DNA of 64,000 nucleotides. It comes from Tetraselmis striata (taxonomy: Eukaryota; Chlorophyta; Chlorodendrophyceae; Chlorodendrales; Chlorodendraceae). Within the stretch, counting starts at the first letter, position 1. Every line of letters begins with the position of its first letter. The notes below the pieces were generated by a model. That model ran no database searches. It was not told the DNA's origin and was given only the letters and a program-made list of their open reading frames with translations. This document shows, one piece after another, positions 1 to 10,729 of this stretch. The translations under genes were made by a program, and so were the position numbers. Where the stretch lies: assembly GCA_006384855.1 (NCBI GenBank), contig VCJN01001658.1:69501-133500 (forward strand), given 5' to 3'.

Positions 1-202
1 AGGTCATCTGTGAGGTGGCAATCGGCTTACTTGAATAGATAGGGTGCATGGTGGTATTTCCCCATGTTATGTGATTTTGTTCATATACCCGTCCAGCTGC
101 ATGGGTGGCACGGCCCCAGTGGATTGGGCACAAGGCAACCAAAGAGCCACACGCCGGCCTTGGTCCCTCCTGCAAGCCTCTGATGTGTGCTGGTAATCTT
201 AG

Positions 203-1220
203 CGCCGGCATGGATGTGCTGCAGGAGTACCGCGCGCCCGAGGGCCGAATCACACTGTTCCTGGGCAACAAGAGCACCTCCACCCTGGAGCACGTGAACA
301 TGCAGGTGGCGCCCACCGCCAACTACCGCGTCGCAATTCAGGCGCCCCCACCGCAGGTGCTGCCGCCCAAGACGCAGCAGCAGGTGGTGGTGATGGTGGG
401 GCAGTCGGCGCCGGCGCTCAATCCACCCACCCTCAACTTGTCGTACACGCTGGGCACCCAGAAGGTGCGCCATCTCCCTCCCGGGGTCTCCTGCTTGCCA
501 GCGATGGGCGGCATGACGACAGTCGCCCGTCATCTGCGGACGCCTGAGCCTGAACGTGGACACGCTTATGCAACTTCAGGTTAACCAGGCGCTGTCCCTG
601 CCAAGCGCGAACTGCAAGTTTATGACACCCATCACGTCCATGGACAAAAACGAGTTTTTCTCGGCCTGGCAGGTGTGGGCGGCTGCCGCTGACACCATTC
701 AGATCGCCAAAGCTGTCCTCCAGTGGCTCTGGATCGTCCTCGCTCCCTCTACTATTAATTGAAGTGGATGTTCTTGTGCTGGCAGGCCATCACGGGGCCG
801 CCCATGAAGCTGCAGGAGGTGGTCACCCGCGCGCACCCCATGTCGCCGGGCCAGGTGGCCACCGCAATTAGCGCCCTCAACTTTGGGCCGCTACCAGGTC
901 TTGATCCCAACGCCAACAACGTGGTGGCGGCTGCGCGCTACGTCCCTGCCACGAACTTCAACCCGCTTTGCATGTGCCGGTAAGATCCGCCAACCAGACC
1001 AGCTCCAGCAATACAGCATGGAGCTAGTGGCGACGTTTTGCCTTGTTTTACCTTTATGCAGGCCTAAAAATGTGTTTGAGGTTCGGAGTGACGTGCTGCT
1101 CACAGGATTGAAGTGGAGCCCAATCAGAAGCTCATGTTCAGGGTGACTGTCGCAACGGGCGACACGGCGCTTTCCTCCACCCTTAAGGAGTTTATCAAGC
1201 AGCAAATCCTAGCTCTGTAG
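203..1220 (+). CDS. AP2A: AP-2 complex subunit alpha (alpha-adaptin), C-terminal ear, last four exons
   Basis: AP-2 alpha is the large subunit of the clathrin adaptor at the plasma membrane; its C-terminal appendage recruits endocytic accessory proteins. Four exons fit GT-AG rules and phase: 203-464, 523-672, 786-979 and 1106-1220, giving 239 residues after the first in-frame codon at 204. Exon 1 encodes the beta-sandwich ear (GRITLFLGNKSTSTLEHV, ending LNLSYTLGTQ). Exons 2-4 encode the platform subdomain: KFMTP, EFFSAWQ, GPPMKLQEVV, GLDPNANN, then RVTVATGD and LKEFIKQQILAL followed by TAG. The GLDPNANN and LKEFIKQQ blocks are diagnostic of the alpha_adaptin_C family. The trunk exons lie left of the window; the 5' limit of the first exon (an AG at 201-202) is less certain than the later junctions. 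Confidence 0.9.
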
Positions 1221-1290
1221 CGTGGTATTGGTGCTTGTCAACTGTGGACACTTGTTTGTTGTCTACAGTTCTTGTCTAAGGCTCTGAACT

Positions 1291-1295
1291 TGTAA
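1291..1295 (+). terminator. TGTAA polyadenylation motif of the AP-2 alpha gene
   Basis: TGTAA lies 71 bases after the stop codon, where green algal genes usually carry this polyadenylation signal. Seen directly; the role is inferred from chlorophyte genes. Confidence 0.6.
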
Positions 1296-1701
1296 CGGTA
1301 AATATACCCAGTTGCCATGCGGACCTTCAGATTAAACATTTTATGCCACGGCTGCCCACAGTGGCGATCGTTACTGCATTGTTTGGTCAATGGTTGTGCA
1401 ATTTACTGATTTCTCCTCTACCGGTACAGGTGCCGATGCGCTGGAAAGAGATTAGCTACAAGAAAGCGCCTTGCCTTTTTCCACTAACTAAAACAACCAA
1501 ACAACTCCACTACGAATATATATACCACAACGAAGAAAATACCGCCAGGCAACCCCAAAAATGGCTTTCTTCTGTGGCTTTCTTATCAGTGGCTCATGCG
1601 GCTTTCTTATCACATCGCCAGCACCCACACTAATGTTGGCACAGCAATCGAACAGGCATCCACGGTTGCCGGATGTGCCCATTTGCTGTCGTCGGGCTAG
1701 C

Positions 1702-2094
1702 ATGAAATTGTCATTTTATTTTAGCATTCTAGCATTGACGTTTATATTGGCAGGAGCAACTACACCCCGCACCCAATACACGCGCTTGGCGCATAGGAAT
1801 CGCCCGAGGGAGCCATGGACAGTAGTAACAGGGAGTTCGCACGCCACACCCTGGTGTCAACTAACCAACTCTATCAAACATCCATCAGCTGTAGTCTATA
1901 TACGGATGCATGGATACCCTTCTGCCCACCGAAATCATTGCGCTCTACTGCGCCAGTACAATATCGTCGCCCGTGGTCGCCACTCTACCTGCGGGAACGC
2001 GGTTAGCAATGTGGCGCTTAATGAACAGGGCGTTGTATCCCATTATCATGTCGTCGGGTATGTCCATAATTCTACATATATAATCATAACATAA
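1702..2094 (+). CDS. possible small secreted protein, unrecognised
   Basis: A 130-residue open frame starts with a strong signal-peptide-like segment (MKLSFYFSILALTFILAG) and then has a basic, His/Asn-rich tail with no domain I recognise. The frame runs upstream to 1561 without a stop, so the start is a choice based only on the signal-like segment. Base composition is AT-richer than the flanking genes and there is no paralogue in the window. It could be a chance frame. Confidence 0.2.
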   Translation: MKLSFYFSILALTFILAGATTPRTQYTRLAHRNRPREPWTVVTGSSHATPWCQLTNSIKHPSAVVYIRMHGYPSAHRNHCALLRQYNIVARGRHSTCGNAVSNVALNEQGVVSHYHVVGYVHNSTYIIIT

Positions 2095-3052
2095 TGAATG
2101 ATATATAATAAGGATTATACAATAATTCAGCAGCAGCAGCACGCGTGTTACATGACAATATTCACGCATAGTGACTAATATAATATTGTGTGTGATGCTG
2201 CTCGATTCCGCCGGCTCGCTGCTGTTGATATTTATTCCGCAGCGCGCTACGCGCGCCTGCACTACCTTCTGCTGTCTGTAGTATGAGATGCTGGAAAAGC
2301 GGAGCAAACCGCAGTAGACGGTGACCTCTGGCCTGGCGCTTTAACCCCCCCTCCCCCCACCCTCTGCTTGGCGATTTCGCATTTTCACACGGATAGATAC
2401 TGCAAATCTTACTCGCGCCGACGGCAATGTAATTATAGTATTTAGTATGTTACAGTATTAATTATGTAAATATTATGATTACGATTATGATACATATACA
2501 TAAACACACACATATGTATATAGATACATATATGTGTATTTATATTTATACTTGTATTCAAGAATATATATATATATATATATATATATTTATGGAAATT
2601 AATATATATACACACACCGAGACACAACACTTCCGCGTACATGCGCGGTGCAGGATATGTGCTAACATATCATTGGTAGTTGCTGTTTTTTCCAATTTGT
2701 TGAGAGTTGACAATAATCTGCGTGTGATTCATTGCATCTTTAAGAGCGAATCGTTGCATAGCCACAAGTTCTTGTATCTATAACAAGACTCTGATGTGTC
2801 TTTGAATGATTTCAAGCAGTACTCAGTGAGTATAATAATCACAAATATGCCGATTCGCGGAAATAAGCTCATAATATAGCTTTACATAAACCAAGATCTG
2901 GCATTGTGGGTCCCCGCGGCATGTTCATCGACATGTAACATGATGCCGCATTAAGCTAGCGGAACCGCCAAATCTACTGGGCCCTTCGTAATTGGTGGTG
3001 AAAGTAGTAGCCTATGGTGGGGAACTGACTGGGCGGGGTCAAAATCTCGTCG
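2095..3052. other. non-coding spacer with AT microsatellite
   Basis: No credible gene. Positions 2430-2640 are AT-rich and contain pure TA runs (about 2564-2590) mixed with ATATAC/ACACAC steps. A TTACA at 2882-2886 is the reverse complement of TGTAA and could be the poly(A) signal of the kinase gene on the minus strand, 170 bases past its stop. Confidence 0.6.
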
Positions 3053-3964
3053 TTATTGCGTGCTGCCGTCGTGGCGCATCCACGGGTGGTTGAGCGCACT
3101 CTCGGGCGACGGGCGCTCGGCGGGGTCAGCACTCAGCAGAGCCTTCACCATGTCCTTCGCGCCTCTTGTCGTGATCTCCCATACAGGATCGGAGAACCTT
3201 GGCTGTGCCTGTCTGATCAGCTTCAAAACTTCCCCGACGGAGATCCCTTGAAACGGGTAGTCGCCGGACAGCAGCATGAAAAGAACCACCCCCGCAGCCC
3301 ATACGTCGCAGCTGAGGCCGTAAGGCTTCCGGGCGGCAACCTCAGGGGCCAGCAGCGCAGGTGTGCCGCAAGCCTCGTGAAATGCTGTTTTCGTGTCGGA
3401 GAGCTGATCGGAGAGGCCGAAGTCGATGATCTTCACCTTGGTGAAATCGACCTCGTCCACCAACGCGATGTTGTCGAGTTTGAGGTCTCGGTGCGCGATG
3501 CCCTTGCTGTCCAGATAGGCCAGAGCGCTCAGCAGTTGCTGCATCACCTCGCGGGCGTCGCCTTCCGAGTACGAGCCCCTCTCGTGCACCGCCGACAACA
3601 GGTCGAAGCCACTGAGAAGCTCGGTGACGATGTACAGGTGGTCCGGCTCGTTGAAGTGCTCGCGATATGAGAGCAGGTTGGGGTGTTTTAGCTGTTGCAG
3701 GATGTGGACCTCGCGAAGCTGAAGCTCCCGCTCCGCCTCCTCAGTCACGATCTTGCAAGCCCACTCACTCCCGGTGGCGCGGTCGACGGCCAGCCTCACG
3801 GTGGAGAAAGCGCCATGGCCGAGGCAGCGTCCAAGATGGTATCGCTCGCTAAAGCAGGCGCCGGCTGGGATTGTCTGTGTTCTTTTGAACAGCCTATCGA
3901 AGGTAGAAGAGCGGAAAGACGGGGCACGGCCTGACGTGCCGCTACGAGCCGAGGCTTCGTCCAT
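3053..3964 (-). CDS. CAMK-like serine/threonine protein kinase, intronless
   Basis: Transfers phosphate from ATP to Ser/Thr of protein substrates. The 303-residue frame is nearly all kinase domain (about residues 42-297) after a Ser/Arg-rich 40-residue leader. Catalytic parts are intact: glycine loop GHGAFSTV (49-56), ATP-binding Lys71 in ACKIV, helix-C Glu85, HRDLKLDN (158-165), DFG (181-183), a CGTPALLAPE activation-segment end (199-208), DVWAAGVVLFMLLSG and a C-lobe ending NHPWM. The YPFQG and HPWM blocks and the short length place it in the CAMK/SNRK-like group. There is no calmodulin-binding or regulatory tail, so regulation would be by partners or by activation-loop phosphorylation. It has no introns, unlike every other host gene here, which could mean a retrocopy or horizontal origin; no tail or flanking repeat was found to settle this. 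Confidence 0.93.
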   Translation of the reverse strand: MDEASARSGTSGRAPSFRSSTFDRLFKRTQTIPAGACFSERYHLGRCLGHGAFSTVRLAVDRATGSEWACKIVTEEAERELQLREVHILQQLKHPNLLSYREHFNEPDHLYIVTELLSGFDLLSAVHERGSYSEGDAREVMQQLLSALAYLDSKGIAHRDLKLDNIALVDEVDFTKVKIIDFGLSDQLSDTKTAFHEACGTPALLAPEVAARKPYGLSCDVWAAGVVLFMLLSGDYPFQGISVGEVLKLIRQAQPRFSDPVWEITTRGAKDMVKALLSADPAERPSPESALNHPWMRHDGSTQ

Positions 3965-4326
3965 GTTCGCAGGCTGCAGCAGAAGGGGTGATTTGGCGAA
4001 CCAAGCAAGTTTTCGGGGCGAGTCAGTGGGTTATACGCCGGTGAAGTGCCGCGCTGTGAGGAGAGGCGGGCGGGGGAGGGTGGGCTCTGCTGGCTTTGGT
4101 AGCCGACTGCTCCGGCTCTGACGAAATTCTTGTGTTTTTGTGTGTTTGTGATGTAGCGACTATGCGTGTATGTGACGAGCCGGCTGCAGCGCAATATCTC
4201 GCCGCAGCTACGGGTACGGGTAAGTAGCGACAGCAGCATCGCGCATGATGGCGGCTTCCTCATCGACCGATAGGATGAGTACCCGTCGAGTAGCACCGTA
4301 AAAATCAGTACTCGTAGTTCCGTCGT
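3965..4326. other. spacer upstream of the kinase
   Basis: Probable 5' region of the minus-strand kinase. A GT-rich patch (about 4125-4160) and several ACTCGTA-type words occur. No gene seen. Confidence 0.4.
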
Positions 4327-4398
4327 TTTTTTTTTTTCGCCCCCGGGACAGGACTGGCACCAGTGAAACCCTTGCAGCGTCTCTACGACGGCCGTATC
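4327..4398 (-). repeat. fragment of a poly(A)-tailed retroposon (same family as 56400-56937)
   Basis: A run of T followed by CGCCCCCGGGACAGGACTGG and a further 45 bases matches both arms of the inverted repeat at 56.4-56.9 kb almost base for base. Read on the minus strand it is a 3' end finishing in poly(A). Copies here and at 56.8 kb share the tail end but stop at different points upstream, as expected of 5'-truncated LINE or SINE copies. It lies on the same strand as, and about 500 bases past, the LINE coding region at 4880-7230, so it could be the tail of that element. Confidence 0.7.
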
Positions 4399-4879
4399 AA
4401 TGTTCCGTCGTATCAATGAGGGCCCTTGGTATCATCAGCATCATAATTCGCGTGCGTAATGCAAGGATTATTACGGTCATCAGAGGCAAATACAGTACAA
4501 GTACAGGAGGCGATTTGCTGCGTAGTTATTAGTCGCTATTGATATATCGCGTATTTTTGTACTGCTTTCGAACGCCCGCCGCCATGTTTGACGACGAATA
4601 GGGAGATCGAAATACAACTAGAAGCAACTGTGCCAGCAAAAGAGAGATATAAGCCTGAAACCAAGGTTCGAGCAGGAGGCCAGGGAGCCAAAAACTAAGG
4701 AAGAGCCGAGGAAACCAGGAAGTCGCCAAGCTGCCAAGGAACCGAAGGGTGTGAATGGAAACACTTGAGCCAATGAAGTAATGAACGACCAGAAAGACCG
4801 AAAGGGAAACATGAAACCAATGGGGACTACCGCCTAGGGGTAGGCCATCAGCCGTGACGAGTGTGCTTGCAACCGATGA

Positions 4880-7230
4880 CCCGGGTCATAACTACACAGG
4901 CTGACGAGCGACGCGACGGAGGCGCAGGAGCATCATCACGTGCCGCGCGCGCCGCCGCGACCCCGCCAAGAACGTGTTGCCTGCATATTATGTGCCATGT
5001 TGATGAGCAAGGAGAAGCGGCGGCGCCACGCAGACACGAGCTGGCCGATTTTCTGGCCAGTGTGCGTGTGGCTAGCTTTCGCGAGCACCACCAAGAAGAA
5101 GGATTGAGCGTGCCGGGCCAGCGAGCCGAACTCGGAAACGGCGAAAGGAACAAAGCGAAGCATGCCAACGGCGTTTCGGAGACCCTCGTCATACTGTTGG
5201 ATTTTGTGGCCCTTTGCGGCCCGGAATGCAGTCGTTGGATCCGAGCTTGACACGCCGAGGATAGGGGCAATGGTGGTATCGACAGCAACCATGTTCCCGC
5301 CCGCGAAAACCACCATACTCAAAAAGCCCAACATCGGCCGGCCGGCCGTCGCTGCCCTTCGGAAGATAAACAAGCACCGACTATACGGGTACGCGAGGAT
5401 ATTTGGACACCCACGCATGGGGCGGACATAACGTCATGGCAAACGTCGCAAAGGCCATGTGCTGCCGCCCACTCGTGTGCGGCGTGATTGGAGTCGCCCC
5501 CAGAGCAACGTGCCACGTGATTAGCGGACGCGACCACCCAAGCCGAAGGAGTGAAGTCCACGCCAGCATCCTCACAACGGGCCAGCATGCCTTGTACCGA
5601 GAAGGTGTAAAAAGCACAAGGGCAGGGCTCGCCCAGGGAGAGGACAAGAGCCGCCGGAAGGCCAAATGGGCGGCAAGGGGCAACGCGGAACATGGAATCG
5701 TAATACTCGTGGGAACGCTCACGGACTTCACCAACGCGACCCTCACTTGGAGGATCAGTCGCAGCACGTGAGGGGCGGCCCGGGAAGCGGTTACTGGAAG
5801 GGCCGCTTGTAGGCATACGCGCAGCAGCCTTTAGCTTGACCGTGTGGATACGTTGGCTCAGGGTTTCCTGGATTTTCCGCATGGAGTGCAAGGGGAAGCC
5901 CGAGTAATGTGGGGTAGCTTGTAGGTCGGCCGCCGAGCGCATCGCATCGGCCGAGCAGCCGGCACGAGCAACGGGGGAGCGCTTTTAAGGGGGCAACTTC
6001 AGGGCGGAGGCCAACGGCCCCGCTAGATCCTCGAGCACCCCGTCTCCACACTCGTCAACGACACGGATATGAGCATCGCGAAGCTCGACAACCCACATCG
6101 GCGCCGGCATGTCGCGGCGTCGGCATCGGGCGCCAACGTTGGAGTGGCCAAAGCCTGGTAAATCGAGGACGCCCCAACAAGTTAGAGGCTATGGGGGCTG
6201 AATACGCATGACGGCTCGGAAAGGAACGCGCCGGCGTCGCTCAGGGTGGCGTGTTGAGCACGGAGGAAAGTCACAGCTTGACCAACCACAAGGGCCGCAG
6301 CGCCAACGTGGGAGTCATCTGCGATGACCACGTTATCGCAGATGCCGAGGCCGCCAAACTGGACCCGTAAGGGACAGCTGCATGCGCATGGCGAGCGTAT
6401 CCAAGAGGTCGGGGCTATCACCCCAAATGCCGGCGAGAGTTGTAAACGCGGCCGCGTCTGCATCGTCTTCGAGGAAGGGCGTAATATTGTCGCCATACCC
6501 CTCAGAGCGACTACCCAAGCCCCGAGGCGTGGAGCGGAGGTAGTGGCCGATACAACGGCTGCAAACTTGCAACAAACGAGTACCGATGTGGGAGTGGAAG
6601 TGGTCGGCCAAACCGACAAGCCGGGAGCCATACTTGTGAAATTTTTGGACCGTTTTGTCCAACATGTCCCATGCGAAAGTAGCCGAGCCCACAGGGGCAC
6701 CAAGCACCTTGATTCCGGACAAAAAGGCTTCAACACCATGCAACAAATGCCCAAAAGGGCGCCGAACGCGGGGACGAACAGCCAAGCTGACAGAACGCTT
6801 GTCGTTTGCGAATGGTGACGCTTAACCCAACGGCGGCGGCAAAAGCGGACGGGGCCACCCACGTAGCAAGCGCAAGTTCGTCGCCAGTGCCGACCAGGTC
6901 GGCGTCGTCAGAGAAGGCGGTCAATAACACCGAGTGACAATGGGCAGCCGCGGCGATGCGAGCATACACTCGGGCAGCGACGGCGGCGAACATGACGGGG
7001 CCGAGGACGCAACCCTGGCGGACCCCTCGACGGATTGGAATCCGGACAGAGGGATGACCGGGTTGGGAGCCGTCGAAAACGTACAAATTGGACTCTTGAC
7101 CATAAAGCATGATTCATCGCCGAACGCTACAACGGGCGAGGCTGCCAAACAGAGTCCTCGAGCAGTGTGCGGAATATTTTCGGAACGGTAGAAAGAATTG
7201 AACGCGTTCTTGGCGTCGAGCTGCACCAAG
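4880..7230 (-). mobile_element. decayed non-LTR retrotransposon (LINE): reverse transcriptase plus C-terminal endonuclease-like region
   Basis: Minus-strand frames show, in order from high to low coordinate: RT motif A (QLDAKNAFNSF, about 7200-7230), motif B (GVRQGCVLGPVMF, about 7000-7040), the catalytic FSDDADLVGTG block (about 6900-6930), a thumb/connection segment (VLGAPVGSATF, about 6690-6720), FGGLG (about 6350), and a final segment with VAVDTTI then RFVPFAVSEFGSLARHAQSF (about 5120-5270). That last segment resembles the restriction-like endonuclease tail of early-branching LINEs. Parts lie in different frames, so several frameshifts and stops have accumulated. Everything upstream of motif A (zinc fingers, RT fingers) is missing, consistent with 5' truncation on insertion. 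A domain search of the six-frame translation would settle the clade. Confidence 0.8.
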
Positions 7231-7259
7231 ACGAGGGTCCGAGCCTAGCAGAGATCTGC

Positions 7260-9500
7260 GCTGTATAATTAGATCTCCGAATAGGGAGATCTAAGGATTA
7301 AAAATACACCAGTCCACATAGCAGTCTTTGCACATAGAAATCCGCGCGTATCCTCGCCTCGGTGCCCAAGCCATGGGGCCATGGAGCCTTATAATCCAGA
7401 GTATGCAAGCCTCCTACGCCAAGGAGGCAGCCGTTTCTCCCGGTTATCACACTTTCATAATTGTTCTTCGGCAATGGCATTGCTTCGCACATGGCTAAAC
7501 CAAAGAAAATCAAAACGGTTGATTAATAGGGGGCAACTTGTTGGCGGCGTAGCTACCATCCTTTGCATATGCCCGCGCGCTGACGGTGGTGGGTGGACGT
7601 ATGCATGCGTTGTAAGACGACCGAGGTTGAGCCCAATCCATGCACGCTACCGATGTAACGCATGGCATTTCCATGAGAGTGACTGTGCCAATAATCCCGT
7701 CGTCGTCACAATTTTCCAAGCTGCAAGATATAAGCGCCGGTGGCCGCGCCTCGCTTGGTGAAAGTAGCACACGTAAAGTGCCTTCGATTCCATAGGTGCA
7801 TGCTTATGGGTTTTTACCGCCCGCACCGTAGGCTAAGCGCGGGCTGGCCCCCTCGACAACAATGTCGCCACTATTGCACAAGTGACAGGTATGCGAGCAT
7901 GTTGTCACACATATGTCACCCGTCATCCGAGGGGAAAAGCCAAAATGATGACGGGGTCCGCGCGGCGTGGAGACCTATCCAAGGGGTCTTCGCGCCTGGG
8001 AGCTTGCGGGGAAGGGCACAATACATGCCCCCATCATGCGCCCCCACCCACAGTGAGTGGGCTGGCTGGAATACCAGAACAAGGGGTAACTTTGACAGGC
8101 CACAACATTTCGGCGGTTTATCAGATTGGGTTGAACATTGGTGCATTGGAAAGCGCAGGTCACGGGCTTTCCACCGCACTGATTTTGAGCCCAATTTGAT
8201 AAAACGCCGAATCGTTATGAATTAAAACGTCGTGTTTGCAATGTTACTGCTTTTTGCATGGCGAACGGCCGGTTTGCGAATGTCGCATGCAGCCCGATAG
8301 CTGAACCATGCGCCGCGCGGCATGGGGTAGTAGGTGGCCAACACTTGTATCTCGGCAACTATGCGAGAAAAACACGATTCTTTATGTCCAAATGTCGGCG
8401 TGCCGTGCGCTCAAACCGTTCACAGCCCGCCCGTGCAACACTTGTTACATTGGGAGTGCCGCATAACATGTGACGCGCGCGCCACGCGCGACGTCGCATT
8501 GGCCCTAGCTCACCATGTGCACGCTCTTTCATGGTTATATCCTCGCTATGGTTGCAACGGCGTAGACTATGCGTGGGTTTACCGACTAGAAGCGACCAAA
8601 CCCAAATCATACCCATAATAAAAACATGCAGAGACGTTTGTGGGCTGTTGTTCGACATGTTTAGGCGGCTCGTTAAGCGCCCTAACCGTATTTCTTGTCG
8701 CCGCCACAACTGGAGCGTCATCAAACTCACTTCCCAGCCGACCAATATACTCACACGCGTCGACCACGGCAACCGCACAAAGCCGACCCCATAGCCCCTT
8801 CTACCACAGCCTTGGCGCACTATTTGTGCTAGTGCATCTACCATTGCGCGGCGGTGGCGGCTTGTTCACTAGGCGGCTGCAAAGGCGCTCGGGGCAGACG
8901 TGAGGACGGTTATCAAGTGGGTGAGGCGTGCCAAGGTTACCGGATGCGTGGATGATCTGCCGAAGTCGGGGCTCGCTAGCCTCCCAGCCTGTCTCGTAAT
9001 TACGTACACTGTAATGGCCCGTAATCGCGGTTTTCCCACGGAATGGGCTTGTAATCGCTGTATACCGTGTAATCGCCACTTTTTTGCTAGGCTCGGTAGT
9101 CGCAATGAAGTCCCCGGCGGGCCCGCCTTCCGTAATTTCTACCAGTACCATGTCGTGCCGTCCCCATAATACATTGGGCCCACATCGCGCCTCGCGCTGC
9201 AACCCGCCGTAACGTGTGGCACTTTTGCCACATTGTAGTTAAAGGCCTCAGCACGGGCTCCGTGACGACGCCGCAACGGCCAACGGCCTCAAACCGCCGG
9301 CTGAATATTGCTGCAAGTCCCGCTTTTACCATGCATCGCAGCAGCCGGAGCGCCATTGACTATATATCTCCTACCCACCACCCCGCCCCTGCGAGCCGCC
9401 GGCGCCGAGTAGTGGTGTGCCATGGGGCGTCGCAACTCCAAGCGCCGTATTCCTTAGGGCAAGGAGGGCTGGACGCCTGCCACGGGGACTTGGGAAGCGG
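7260..9500. other. no recognised gene; decayed sequence with a GCGATTAC-type short repeat
   Basis: Many short overlapping frames exist on both strands but none shows a family motif. Positions 8995-9085 contain irregular repeats of GTAATCGC/GTAATTAC. The minus frame at 8801-9202 reads through them as repeated AIT/RY units. I would treat the stretch as degenerate mobile DNA of unknown type. Confidence 0.4.
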
Positions 9501-9511
9501 CGATAAAGACA

Positions 9512-10278
9512 GTGCGCCGCGACGCGTGTGTCGCCTCTATCTCGAGGAGTTGGTTCTGCGACACGCACAGATGGAGGGAGGCGTGCGCCGAGCCTCCGGA
9601 CACCTCCGCGCCTGTCGCAACCGGTGGTGATGGCGCCCCTGCGGCACCGTACGTCCGTCACGCCTTTGCTCTGTCCGGACCCGGTCAGACCGAAACGCGG
9701 GGCGAGCCGGGTGATGCATCGATGCTGTCGCCGACGCCATCCCCCCCGCCTCTCCGCCGCTCCCGTCTCCCCGAAACGAATCAGCGAGCCCCGCACTACG
9801 GTAGCGGCGGGGAGGGGTGTTCGGTGTCGTTTGATGGTGGCGTGGCAGCAAGCATGGCAGCGCATGAGATGAATGCCGAGCTTCACGTGGGCACGGTCAT
9901 AGCCAAGACGTCCGGGACGCGGGGGAGCTTTCTCGGCCAAGTAGCCCCCCCCCCCTTCCCCCCACCCATGTTGCCTTCCCTGACGTCCCGTTACTACACC
10001 TGCCATAGGCCCACCGCCGCCATGTGATAGCCACCCCGTGTGTATCACCCAACATCCAGGTCGTCTGTTGGAGATGGGATAACGAGGACGCAGCCCGGCC
10101 GGCGGATAGGGAGCTGGTGACGAAGGTGCTTTACGACGACGACGACTCGGAAGAGCTAACGGAGTCGGAGATACAACCGCTACACGTGACGACAGAGCAG
10201 TTGAGCGCTTCCACTCGCAGGTTGCCTCAAGGCGCCATTGACGACCTACCGGCGGTGCGCCCCTTGCGCATCCACTGA
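9512..10278 (+). CDS. possible 5' part of the Tnp2-type transposon, unrecognised
   Basis: A Pro/Ser/Arg-rich frame (9512-10027) is followed by an acidic frame (10024-10278) with a KVLYDDDDSEELTESEI segment. Low-complexity leaders like this are common in front of Tnp2-like transposases, and the transposase begins about 450 bases downstream on the same strand. No domain is recognised and both ends are uncertain. Confidence 0.25.
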
Positions 10279-10729
10279 CGGCGCTTTCGGGGGGTGCTTG
10301 CCCGCGTTGTTGCCCCCTAGTTTATGTATTGGTAAGAATATCGCACTGGCAAGGTGCAAACGATGATTTGCTGAAGATGTCGGTTACGCGCGCGTTGGTT
10401 TACATGCTTGCGCGCATGTGCACCTGACATGAGCTACGCGAACTTCTGGACGCCGACAGCGACGCCGATAGCGACGCCGAAGGCATTGTCGCGGGGGTTG
10501 TGGATGGCAACCCATCTGACGACAGCCGCGGCGAGAGCTAGCGACGGTGAAGGAGACGCTGGCGCGAGGTATGACCTCAGTTTCGGGACTAGCAGCGCTC
10601 GAGGGAAGTACGACGACGGGAAGAGGTGAGGCTGTATCGTGTCGACCCCCCCCCCACCCCCGCCCCCTGTGTGGCGCCTACTAGTCCGTTGCTAACACCA
10701 GTTCCTCCACCCCGCTTCGGAACAGACGC

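Noticed and set aside
2442-2642. Tyr/Ile/His-rich frames
   Set aside because: Translation of the TA-rich microsatellite.
6182-6862. Long minus-strand frame of 226 residues that could pass for a separate gene
   Set aside because: It overlaps the LINE RT and thumb segments in another frame and matches LINE text only in its last quarter.
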